18,540 bases of DNA from Cerioporus squamosus (GCA_022592435.1 JABYQS010000551.1:1-18540); one strand, 5' to 3'; positions 9,063 to 18,540 are shown, numbered from the stretch's first letter. Program-made: numbers and translations. Notes: generated from the sequence alone by a model not told the origin.

Positions 9063-12000
9063 ATGGAACCAGCTGGGATTGAGGTGAGCACGGAGGCTTG
9101 GCCCTTCTGAGACTGCGACGCCATTCTCTAACGTATCATAGGCTACCGGGGCATGTATTGACGAAGTCACCTCCCTTTTCCTGCACCCACACAATGATCC
9201 TCCTCCTCCTCCGCGTTCTTGGGCACTATCTGCACTTACCGCGCCGCTGCAGGTTATTCAGTGGGTCGCCGTTGCCTGGAGGACTATCACGGAGGACCGC
9301 AACACAGTCAGCTCTCGTGCGCTGCACCAGAAGACGGTCGTTAGGGAACATGTGGCGCTTGTTCACGCATGCGCTGTCGAATTCTCCCACTCCCAACTTG
9401 CCCCTGCGGGTGAGTCCATGCTCGTCCGGACTGGCATTCTGTTTAACACACTCTTCGATCGATACTTCTTCCCCAAATTCCGAGGAGCTCCCCCCGCAGA
9501 CCCCGAACCAGTCTTCGACTGCCTTTTGCAGGTAGTCGACTCAGACCGTAGCCAAGGATTGCCATCGGTGCTGAGGACTGGTGGTGGTTTGGACGCGATT
9601 ATCTTGCTCTGTGCGTCGTTGTCTCCGGACAGGGATGATAGATCGTCTTGCATCCTCTTCGCTCTTCAGTTCCTGGCGCATCTCAAGAACATTTGGGATG
9701 CCAAGAAAGAACAGCGCCTAGCGGCAGAATGTGTCTCTCCTATGCCTTGGTCCGTCAGTTCACGGAGGCTCGAGGATCAGCCATTCGTGCTCGTCCACTG
9801 TGAGTCTGTGTATACTCTTGAGACCTGTGGTGCGTTGTCTGATAGTTCAATCAGTTGCACGCATGCAACCAGACACCGTGTTTGAACTGGCATGTCGAGA
9901 GTCGGGGATACCTCGGTCGTCGGCGGACTTCATCCATATCCCGCCCATGCGTTGGCTAGGCGCGACTCACGACGGCCACCCCGCCTTCGTTTCCGTGCAC
10001 GCGTATGTCTTAGCGCGATACAAGAGTGCACAATCTTTGCTAGACCATGTGGCACTGTGGCAGAGTGCCCTCACGTTCGGGGTATTGGAAGCCATCACAG
10101 GCCTCATCATCCCAGAAAGCTGGTTTCTGTCGACCCGCGACGACGGCACTGTTCTCTTCACTTCCCACCACATCTCGTCCCTTGTATTCACATTCGGCCT
10201 TCGTCTCTATCTCGAGCCAAACGATGCACGACGAAGGTTATTGGCAGATCATGCCTTCAGCACCATCGAGTGGGCATGCAAGGCGCTGTGTGAGGAGTTG
10301 ATCTTCCCGTCCTCTCATCGTCACTCCTTCTTCTGGTCTACGGGGATCTCTGACTCCGAAGTGGACGACATCGTATGCTCCATCTATGCCCTCTTGGCCG
10401 TCTTTCGACTGGCACTCAGCTCTGTGATGCAACAGAAGACCATGGAAACCGGAGAGTCTCCCTTGGGGCGGCGCTACAACCTCCCTGATGTTTACCAAGA
10501 TATCGTCGGACGGGTGCACCAATCGTACACGCGCAGGATGTTGGAAACTGGCTGGTGTCCATATACCCTCGCGAAGCTCAGGAAGACCGACGGCGAATCT
10601 GCCGTCATCTTAGGAATCTTGGGTATGGAGAGGCCCTCCGTCCGACACCGTCCGGATGAGCACGCGGCATGCACGGAGGAGTCGTGTACCGTCCACAATG
10701 TCGATCCTGCCACATATACGACGCATCACACCACCCCGACGTGTTCTTGCCCCTTCCTCGCTCCTACCTTCTCCGGCGTCGACGCGATGCTCTCCGTTGG
10801 TGAGATACCGGTGATGACCTACGAAGGTGATCGCTTGTCCACTCGTCGAGCTGCGGACGGCCCATACGTCGCGATCTCCCATGTCTGGGCAGACGGACTC
10901 GGGAGCACAACCGAGAAGGGCCTTCCCACCTGCCAGGTCTCGCGCATCTCAGCGTTCGCTCGCCAGCTCGTTCCTGACGGCGCGTTCTGGATTGACGGCC
11001 TGTGCGTTCCAGAGGCGAAGCATCTGCGCAAGAGCGCGATCCGTCTCATGGCTCGGACGTACCGCGGCGCCGATCAGGTCGTCGTCCTCGACGCGGATAT
11101 CCGCTCGCACTGCTCCCTGTCCCGTACCCCTGCCGAGAACATCCTCAGGGTGAAGACGTCCGTGTGGATGCAGCGCATCTGGACGATGCACGAAGCGTTC
11201 CTCGCGCGCGAGCTGTACTTTGAGTTCTCCGACGGCCTCGTCGCGGGCAGCTCGATCCGACGGGGCCTCGAGCGTTCGGGGCTTCCAGGACATTATTCGT
11301 GGTGGTGGATAGTCATGAACGTCTTCCTCGACACCACCCTCCTCGATCCCGCCGCAGGCGAGTCTGAGCGCAGACGTCGCTTCACCGACGTTGCCCGCAG
11401 GATCGCATTCTGCACGACCAGCAAGCCCGAGGACGCGGCGGTCGCTGTAGCGGGCATGCTGGACATGGACGTCTCGAAGTTACTCGACGAGCCCGACGTC
11501 GATGCGCGGATGAGGACACTCCTACTCGAGATGAGGACGTTGTCGGTGGACATCATGTTCAGACGACCCCTGACCGCGCACGAGGCCGAACGACTGCCCT
11601 ACCCAGGATTCCGCTGGGCACCCCGCAATGTCACGGTCATCAACTGGTACGGGGGTATGAGCGGCGGGGGCAGTGCGATCTGTTCCCCTGAAGGTCTCAC
11701 CACGGAGGACACGTTCCCTGTGGTGTTCCTGACAGAAAAATTCTGCCATCGCTCCGAGATGGGCTACGACGGCGAGGGCCTGCTTTTCGTGTTCGATCTC
11801 CTACAGGGCGGACGATTCTTGATTGTGAAGCCTACGCCGACGAGCGTACGGCCTTTTGACAGCTTCGAAGCTCACGAGTTCAACGCACTCGTAGTCAGAG
11901 TTCGCGATGCCCGGACTGGGCAGGAGAGAGACAACATGCAACGCAACGCCGCCGGCGCAGAGGACTCAATCTTCCCAGTCGTGCACCAGTCGGTGGATGT

Positions 12001-12217
12001 CTTAGCGGTGCACGTTCCCGATCCTGCTCGCATTCTGGAGTCGGACAGTCCGGACACAACACCTGTGGTTTGTGAGTACAGGTTCATGACGGAGCTGTGG
12101 CAGCCACCCGTACTCCAAGGGAGCACTCCCGAGGGCCTCGCGCAAAACTTCTCGCCAGATACATCCTACCTATGCGCGTCGGGTCGGATGATCCGAGCTA
12201 GGATCACGTTGACTTGA
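9063..12217 (+). CDS. HET-domain (heterokaryon incompatibility-type) protein
   Basis: Proposed exons are 9063-9083, 9142-9799 and 9855-12217 (3042 nt, 1013 aa). The seven-codon first exon (MEPAGIE, GTGAGC donor) is the least certain part. It is the first ATG after an upstream in-frame stop at 8997, and it joins in phase to an acceptor (CATAG) at 9141. Residues 1 to about 490 match nothing I recognise. A Cys/His cluster lies at about 496-526 (C499, C504, H507, H517/H518, C523, C525). The HET domain spans about 560-685: YVAISHVWADGLG, then WIDGLCVP, MARTYRGADQVVVLDADI and RIWTMHEAFLARELYFEF. In ascomycetes HET domains trigger cell death after fusion of incompatible hyphae. In basidiomycetes such genes are numerous and their roles mostly untested. 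The C-terminal 330 residues are also unrecognised. Confidence 0.85.
9800..9854 (+). other. HET-gene intron 2 with three frame-compatible acceptors
   Basis: The donor is GTGAGT at 9800. AG acceptors ending at 9845, 9854 and 9872 all keep the downstream frame open. The one at 9854 (AATCAG) sits best relative to the branch-like CTGAT at about 9839. The other two would change the protein by +3 or -6 residues. Confidence 0.6.
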
Positions 12218-12432
12218 AGTGGTGCTAGGCTCATCGACAGCGGGGTTTGAGATTGTGAAGTTCTGCTTTGATACCGGGTATTTCTACAAAGATCTTATAT
12301 ACTTCGATCACGCACTATTACCTGCCCTTCTTATTGTAGCTCTGCCCTGAAGTCCTTGTTTGTTCTACGTCCTGTCCATATCACCGCCGGAAGGGATTTT
12401 GATGGGAACCTCGAGTCGGAGGAAACCCCAGT
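12218..12432. other. Convergent 3' intergenic region between the HET gene and GDH
   Basis: Only 215 nt separate the stop codons of two genes transcribed toward each other. No canonical AATAAA is seen for either strand, so the 3' UTRs probably overlap or are very short. Confidence 0.6.
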
Positions 12433-15400
12433 CTACGCTGCGAGATCGCGCGCGAAGTGGAAGAAGTCTACGGACGACGCGTTGACACCGTACTTGTAGA
12501 TCTGCACGGTCACACATCATGTCAGTCAAACGCCACAAAGACAACGAGAAGATACGCACGAAGTGTGACGCGACCCAGCTCGAGAACAGCGCACGCTGAT
12601 AAGTGACCGGCAGCCTCTGCAGCAGGGTGTCCAGCCCGACCTTCTCGACCAGCGTCTTCGGGATCGCGCGCTGCATGACTCCCCGCCTGCTCGGCTCGTC
12701 GTCGAACAGGTCCGAGTTCTCGAGTTCCTCCTGCAGCTCGTTCAGCTTGCTCGAGAGCTCATCCGAGATGATCGTGCGCGGCTTCGCGCCCTGCAGCCGC
12801 GCGTGCTCGCGCCAGATGCACCCGAACTCGTTCGCCGCGTTCTCGGTGATGATCCGCTGGATGTCCCGCACGTAGCTCTCGTAGAACTCGGAGGGCTTCC
12901 CGTCCTTGAAGATCATGAGGTCGACGTACTCCTGCGACGAGAGGCCCAGGCCGGCGAGCACCTCGAGCGAGGAGCTGGTCACGCCGCCCTTGTTCGCGCT
13001 CGAGTCCTTGAAGAGTACGACCTTGCGCTTCTCGAGGAAGAGACGCGCTTGCTGAGTGAGGAAGAGGTTGGCGCCTTCAACGATGTACTTGAAGTGCGGC
13101 TTGCCGTCGGCGTCGACCAGCGCGTTGACATTGGAGATGTTCACGGCTTCCGGGCTAAACAGTCATCGTCAGTATGAGAGAAATTCCAGTCTACGAACGT
13201 CATACTCACCGACCACCACACGGCACGAAGAGATCAGCCTTGAAGCGGAGATGGGCGCCATTACGGAAGTCAGTGCCGTCCAGGACGACTTCTCCCGAGG
13301 GCAGCTTGACGTCCTGCTCCTCGACCTTGACAAGGTAACCGTCCTTGCTGAGCTTCGACTTGTCGAAGAACGCGACAGGCTTGCGCAGCTTCGCGAGACG
13401 GACGAGCTCTTCGCGGTTGAGTCCGTGCGGGTCGTGGAGGACACCACTTCCGTCGATGATGGCGATCGTCTTGTCAGAGCTCAGAAGGATCTCGTCTGCA
13501 GAGACACATCAGCGCCATATTGAGTCGTAAAGGCAACACATGAACGAACTCGACCCAAGGTCACCGTCTAATGGACATATACATGTACATGTTAGCGACT
13601 GGCATGATTGTGCCAGAATATGAGTACGCACCGGGACCACCAGTCTGCACCTTGGTGATATCCTTCTCCCGCAGGCCGAGCTGCTTGTAGATGCCCAGGA
13701 CATACTGACGGACAGAGAGCGACGTCATGCCATACACGTCGTGCGGGACGCCGCCGAGCAGCTGCGCGCTCTTGCCAGTCGTGAACGACTTCCACCATGT
13801 TTCGGCACCGCGGGCACGCGCATGCACTGAACGAGAGCTCAGCTCACCGCATCACCAGACGATGGTGTATGAACTTACTGGCAGCCCAGTCCATCAGGTC
13901 GGCAGTTCCCTCATCGGGGCCGAAGAAGAGCAGTTCGGGCTTGCCATACAGGTCGACGAGCTTCTCTTTGATACCAGGTGTCTGGCCGGGGATGAGCAAG
14001 TCGATGATCGCATCGACGTACTTCTCGAAGCACAACTTCGGGTCTGCACCCAGTCTGTCAGGAGCGTCAGTACGGACCGCTGATATTCACGGGGAACGAA
14101 CGTACGAAGGCAGGATGGTTCCCTTGGCGCCTCCTTCGGGGATATCCTTGTTCTTGAGGGACTGCGTAGACGCAAGGCCGTAGTTCTCGTCGAACAGCAT
14201 GCGCTGATTGATCGAGTAGTTCCTACAAGTTCGTGTTCATCAATCGCTGCATCCTGGGCGTGGGATCGAACGATACGTACTCCCTGTTTCGTGACATGAC
14301 GATGCGGATGCCACCTCTAGCGACATCCTTGAAACGAATGTGGAAACCACGGAACTCGCCACCTGTACAGTTACTCTTCCGTTAGCAGCCACCAACAAGG
14401 ATAAATTTCGGCCACTTACCAATCACGAAGAACAGACCAAAGGGCTTCTTCGGGTACTCGACTTCAGGCAGGAAGTCCGGCGCGAGGCGGAACGACAGCG
14501 CAACCTTCGTCGGCTGATAGAAGTTTGTCTTGAGAACATTCCTGTGATTTTGTCAGTACTCCAAATAGTTGCGCACGAAGAGGCCAGTGAACGGACTTGT
14601 TGAAGATGAGGAAGCTCTCGAGCACCTGGAGCTCGTGCTTGTTCGTGACCGTGCGCCTGATCTTGTCGTGGAGCTCTGCGTCGGACAGCGGCATCTGCGT
14701 GCGGAGACGCTGGTACGACAGCGTTGGCCTGCACAATGTCAGAAGTATTGAGTAAACCATCCCGCGAAGGAGATATCTGAAGTTCGTACATGAGCTGCGC
14801 AGCTTCATCCGTCTCGGGATAGTGCGTCATTGCGAAGTTGACGTACAGCAGGTTGATCTGAAGACTAGCATTAGCGACCAAATCGTTAGAAGTAAAGAGG
14901 GGTGATGCTGACCAACTCCGCATGAGCATGGATGACCTGCGCGATGCTCTCGCGCGTGAAGGTCTCCTCCCTGAACCGGCGCTTGATATCGTCCAAGACG
15001 CTCGCGTGCGTGGGGTTTGATTCGTCAAGGATGTTCTTGAGCGCGAGATATGCCTGGCCCAGTCGGTTACAGAAGTGCTGAGCGAAGATCCATCCGCAGT
15101 CTGCACAGGGGCGTCAATGAGGGACATAGCAGTACCGTTGCCATGGTGGGAACATACATGCGTAGGTCGCTTCCTGCACGGCGTGGTCGCCGCTCGGGCC
15201 TGCTCCGGCATAGAAGAAAGGGTTCTCGGGCAGACAATAGAGCAGCGAGGCCTCCTTCATGACTTGGAAGATCGAGTGCTCGATTGGCGGCGCATTGGCT
15301 CCGGGCAGCGGGTTGAGGTACAGCGAGATGATGGTGATGCCGTTCGAGAATTGCTCTACCGGGCGGTCAGTACGCGCCATCTGGAAACGACCACAGCCCA

Positions 15401-16715
15401 AGACGTACCGACATACTTCCTCGCGGAGTAGAGGGAGTAGAAGTGATACAGATTTGAGAGAGCACTGAAGAACTTCTTCGTGCCGCCCCTCTTGTAGCCA
15501 ATCACCAGCCGGCGCTCGCGCGAGCCCTCGACCTCGAACACCTCCATGACGGGTCCGAAGCGCTTCTCAACATTCCACATAACACGCTGGTAGATCTCGA
15601 GCGTGTTTTCGCTGGCCTTCTCCAAGAAGACGGAGTCCGAGACCGTGCGGATGTCGGTCTTACTATCAGCGAACGTGCCAACGGGGCGTCGTTATCAGCA
15701 TCGTGTATGCGCGCATCTCGTAAGATGAAGGCTCGGTACGTACCCATCAGTGCGTGTTGAGGCAGGGGGGTTTGCCGGGAAGTTGCATTTCGTAACGAAG
15801 TAGCACCGGAGTTGTTGTGATGCGGTCGCGGAGATGCTGCCCTGAGACCGGTACGTCTCAAGGCGGTATGCCTTCTCCGACGATGAGTTGTCTAGGAAGA
15901 GCTCGTCGATGCGGGTCTCGCAGGTCGAGCCGGGACCCTCGGTACTCGTCTTCCCTGGCGAGCTCGTGTGGATGAACGTGGCACCATTCCCGTTCTCATC
16001 GATCTTCTCGAGGTCGATGACAAGTTTCGAGGGGTCGTGCTTGGTGTATGCGAGCACCTTCGCGCCGAAGAGGGCGATGATGTGGTCGGAGATGACCTCC
16101 ACAGACTCGGCCTGGAAGTAGTTGTCGTCGATGCCGAGATGGCTGTAGAACCAGTTCACTTCGTTCGCGACCAATTCGCGCGGGATGAAGCCCTGCAGGA
16201 TAGAGACAGATCAGCGGTTTGCTCGCGGCCGATCAGAAGCTGTACATGATGCGCTCGAAGGGTGCTTTATCAGGGTCTCCGGAGGACATAGACCGTCTAG
16301 CTGTGCCCACACGCCGTCTCGCGCTCAATGTCATTTCGTCAGGCTGAGGTTACAAGATAAGCCACGCCCTGGCTTCGCTAGGCCAGATGCGGCGCATACA
16401 TGCAACCGGATGTGATGAACACCTTCGTCGTGTTTCGACGTGTCCAGTGCGGGCTTGAGAGCGCGGGCAGAGGAAGCGAACACCACCATGGACCCGACAC
16501 TCTCGCATCGATGTACACTTCGGGACGGGACATGTACGCACCTTCGCAGCCACATTGGCCTGCACCTTTGCGCGCTGCTCCTCCTTGCCCTTGAAGACGG
16601 GCGTGGTGTATCCGGGGACGTTCTTGAGACGGTGGATGACCTCCGCGTGCTGTCCCGGAACGTGGAGGTGGGAAGACGCGGCGGAGAGGGAGTCCCTGCT
16701 AGACGGAGTCGACAT
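12433..16715 (-). CDS. GDH2: NAD-specific glutamate dehydrogenase (large, about 115 kDa fungal type)
   Basis: It oxidises L-glutamate with NAD+ to 2-oxoglutarate, ammonium and NADH (EC 1.4.1.2), the catabolic GDH of fungi. I reconstruct 16 exons: 16715-16542, 16192-15744, 15662-15409, 15355-15158, 15100-14913, 14857-14790, 14728-14597, 14541-14420, 14362-14281, 14222-14106, 14054-13879, 13826-13632, 13567-13550, 13495-13210, 13154-12560 and 12501-12433. They total 3123 nt, 1040 aa, normal for the family, and all junctions are GT-AG and in phase. The N-terminal half is the regulatory/oligomerisation region (NEVNWFYSHLGIDD and following). Catalytic motifs are FRGFHIRFKDVARGGIR (about 531-547), IPEGGAKGTI (about 583), GPDEGTADLMDW (about 638) and WWKSFTTGK. 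The NAD-binding fold has TGGPDGDLGSNEIL (about 714-727). The end is RPEAVNISNVNAL, VEGANLFLTQQAR and a helical tail. No lesion is seen. Confidence 0.97.
13550..13567 (-). other. GDH2: 18-nt microexon (exon 13) of GDH2
   Basis: The microexon ACGGTGACCTTGGGTCGA is bounded by an ATTAG acceptor and a GTTCGT donor, with introns of 64 and 54 nt. It supplies the middle of the highly conserved nucleotide-binding motif GGPDGDLGSNEIL. Without it the flanking exons would still join in phase but lose six residues of that motif. Confidence 0.85.
16193..16541 (-). other. GDH2: Long first intron of GDH2
   Basis: The donor GTGCGT follows codon 58 (VAAK) and the acceptor CTGCAG precedes GFIPRELVANE. At 349 nt it is four to seven times longer than the other 14 introns of the gene (51-81 nt). 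The junction AAK-GFIP agrees with my recollection of basidiomycete NAD-GDH proteins, so a hidden exon is not required. No snoRNA box pair is apparent on the minus strand. Confidence 0.75.
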
Positions 16716-16757
16716 CGTCGCGTCGTGGTCGTGTTCGCGGTCGTCGTCTGCGTTGTC

Positions 16758-16805
16758 TTTGAGAGGAAGAGAAGAGGGAGAGGGCGCAGTGGGGATGGGG
16801 GATAA
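16758..16805 (-). promoter_or_regulatory. Pyrimidine-rich leader of GDH2
   Basis: On the minus strand this stretch is a long C/T run between the TATA element and the start codon. It matches the leader arrangement of the GH20 gene and probably marks the transcription start region. Confidence 0.45.
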
Positions 16806-16835
16806 AAGTTAGAGAGAACATCGGCGAAGGCTGCA

Positions 16836-16844
16836 TTTTATATA
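16836..16844 (-). promoter_or_regulatory. Probable TATA box of GDH2
   Basis: TATATAAAA on the minus strand, about 121 nt upstream of the GDH2 ATG and upstream of its CT-rich leader. The spacing is nearly the same as the TATA-to-ATG distance in the GH20 gene. Confidence 0.6.
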
Positions 16845-16992
16845 CGTCAACCCAAGCTCAGCGTTGCGTTTGGGGTCTGCCCAGTCTCTCGAATCTAGAT
16901 GGTCACACTGACAGAAGCGCCCTGGCGTTTCGCCAAACTCAAAGTCGAAGCTTTCCGCGGGCGATTGCCGACCCCGCCATAGCCCTCCCCGC

Positions 16993-17058
16993 CGTCGCTC
17001 TCGTCGTCGTCGTCGCCGTGCGCATCCTCGCGGTCGTCGTCGCGGTCGTCGTCGGTCG
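16993..17058. repeat. CGT/GTC-rich simple repeat
   Basis: TCGTCGTCGTCGTCG at 17001-17015 is followed by a perfect 12-bp tandem unit CGCGGTCGTCGT (17029-17040 and 17041-17052) and a partial third copy. In one minus-strand frame it reads as an Asp-rich run. A surrounding minus-strand ORF of 77 codons (16895-17128) exists only because of this repeat and shows no domain, so I do not call it a gene. Confidence 0.75.
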
Positions 17059-18348
17059 CGCCGAAGTCGTCCCCGCTATACCATCCACAGCTTCCCTCCG
17101 ACTTGCATGCCGCCCCATACAATCGCACGCACTCATGTCACGGACACCGGAGCACGATCACAACCCGCTTTGCAGAGGTCAGAAGATCCGACACGCCCTG
17201 CTCGCCTCTCCCGTCAACGTTTCGGCCGGTCCATGACCTCCCCGCACGTCACGCTGGCACACAAGTGACCGCCGTCCAGTCGGACGTGTGCGTCCGCGTC
17301 CGCTTGTGGCGTCACCTGTGCGGGGGCGGTCCAGGGCGGCCTGCTTGTCCGAAATCCGAATGCTGTCGCGCCCGCTGCGCCCTGTCTTGACTCTTGGGTC
17401 CAGTGTCGCGGCCGGATGCTGCCCCCGACTTCCGAGCTATGCTGAGGCTCGTATCCCCATGCCAGCCGGACCCTGTCGCAGCCTGTGTCTTTCGAGGACT
17501 GGAAGGGGCGAGGGTCTCCGGAACTTGTATGAGCATCTTCGGCCGCAAGGCCATGTTCGCAGGAACGCAGGTGCGTGGCGGACACACACTCTAAAGCCTC
17601 TTTGCATGAGTCGGCGCGGTCACCTGGGGTCATCCTCCGTCGGGAGCACTCATCGTTTTTACAACGGGCATCGTACCGACCGCACGCGGCCGTAATTGCA
17701 TCGTCAACGGCTTGTCCGAGTCAGTCACCTGCGTCGCGATTTGTAGCCGAGGACGCTATAACCTTGAAACGTTCTTGGGGAGATGGCCTCGAACGTGTGC
17801 CCGGAATAGTGTGCACGACGTGGCCATAACTCACTGGTGCCCGAGTACATGCAGCCGTAAGTATTGCGTACGGGTACGACATGACTGGACGTCCTCATAC
17901 ATCGCGCCATCCACGCCATCCCACGTTCACGATGCCTTGGATTATTATCGTCTCAGACGGTCTCTTGTAGCCATGCCTGCTGTTCAAAACCAGGCCATTG
18001 ACTCATGGTCGCGTTGAACTTGCGGCTCGCCTCTTGAAAGCTTGATCACCTGCCTCTTCAACGTTGCAACTGGGGAGGTACTCAAATACTGCTCGCTGCT
18101 TTGTGGCTTCAAGCGAGTCATCTCCCAACGTTATGTCAATCTCAACGATATGAGCAAGCATTGCGACCGTACAATTCAACACAGCACAGACGATCCACCC
18201 TGTTACGACAATATTCTGTTGTACATCTACGTGTTTTCCTATCAAACTTCTCGTTACTCCGACTTTTCGACGGTTGATCCTCTGCTCCCACTGACTTCCC
18301 CAGACACAAACGACTCCAACACCTCATCGCAAGCACGCACGCGGCCAG
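17059..18348. other. Gene-free region right of the simple repeat
   Basis: About 1.3 kb. Open frames on both strands are short, overlapping and without recognisable domains or codon bias. Composition becomes more AT-rich after about 17700. I see no tRNA, rRNA or transposon ends. It should include distal upstream sequence of GDH2 and the 3' region of the minus-strand gene at the right edge. Confidence 0.5.
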
Positions 18349-18540
18349 TCAATCGAGGTTCTCGAGACCGTCCTTGACGTACTCCTCGAAGAGCGACTTG
18401 TAGTCGCGGTGCCAGCGCGACGAGCCGGGCGATCTTCCGCGAGTCGCCGCGCTCCACATAATGCGCAGCCGGTCGACATCGCGACGCGTCTCGTTGTCCG
18501 GGCCAGAGGATGTAGAACTTGCCCTGGCGGACCTTGTCGA
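18349..18540 (-). CDS. 3' end of an unrecognised gene, or a decayed coding remnant
   Basis: One frame is open on the minus strand from the window edge to a TGA at 18351-18349 (63 codons). Its last part, HRDYKSLFEEYVKDGLENLD, has strongly G/C-ending codons and looks genuinely coding, as does DNETRRDVDRLRIMW at about 18455-18498. Two neighbouring stretches look better in other frames: GKFYILWPG at about 18500-18525 and GDSRKIARLV at about 18419-18448. The mixture suggests single-base indels, either a pseudogene or sequence errors, or an unusual real C-terminus. I do not recognise the family, and most of the gene lies beyond the window. Confidence 0.4.
   Translation of the reverse strand, partial: STRSARASSTSSGPDNETRRDVDRLRIMWSAATRGRSPGSSRWHRDYKSLFEEYVKDGLENLD

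Noticed and set aside
9731..9854. Upstream start of the long HET frame (MSLLCLGP...)
   Set aside because: This stretch overlaps exon 2 in a different frame and the intron; the spliced exon 2 frame gives a longer continuous protein with good splice sites.
16350..16541. Continuation of GDH2 exon 1 as a 121-codon ORF
   Set aside because: It reads through the GTGCGT donor; splicing to 16192 restores the conserved NAD-GDH sequence.
16895..17128. Acidic 77-codon minus-strand ORF
   Set aside because: The Asp-rich content comes from the CGT/GTC simple repeat; no other support.

Overview
The window looks like nuclear chromosomal DNA of a filamentous basidiomycete, probably an Agaricomycete. The evidence is GC-rich coding sequence, many GT-AG introns of about 50-65 nt, pyrimidine-rich leaders just before start codons, tandem F-box/leucine-rich genes, and a HET-domain protein whose ISHVWADG core I associate with mushroom-forming fungi. 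No virus, transposon, rRNA, tRNA or CRISPR array is visible. Exon-intron structures below were built by hand from frame, splice sites and family conservation, without transcript data.

Layout, left to right. (1) 1-744, +: last two exons of an ENTH/epsin-type (Ent3-like) clathrin adaptor. (2) 1697-3854, +: complete seven-exon secreted GH20 beta-N-acetylhexosaminidase, 552 aa, with its TATA box and pyrimidine leader. (3) 4201-5920 and 6497-8140, +: a tandem pair of F-box/LRR-like paralogues with the same intron position; the second has an in-frame TGA that the first lacks. (4) 8141-9062: gene-free. (5) 9063-12217, +: HET-domain protein, about 1013 aa, three exons. (6) 16715-12433, -: NAD-specific glutamate dehydrogenase (GDH2 type), 16 exons, 1040 aa, including an 18-nt microexon; it converges on the HET gene. 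(7) 16716-18348: GDH promoter and leader, then a gene-free stretch with a CGT/GTC-rich simple repeat. (8) 18349-18540, -: 3' end of an unrecognised gene, or a decayed remnant, with coding signal moving between frames.

The genes do not form a pathway. Chitin/GlcNAc turnover (GH20), glutamate catabolism (GDH2) and vesicle traffic (Ent3-like) are housekeeping or nutritional functions. The F-box pair and the HET gene belong to families that expand and diverge rapidly in fungi, and they form the accessory part of the window. I found no convincing undescribed multi-gene system. The points most worth checking are the interrupted F-box paralogue, the GDH microexon, the Cys/His cluster and in-frame alternative acceptors of the HET gene, and the frame-shifting sequence at the right edge.
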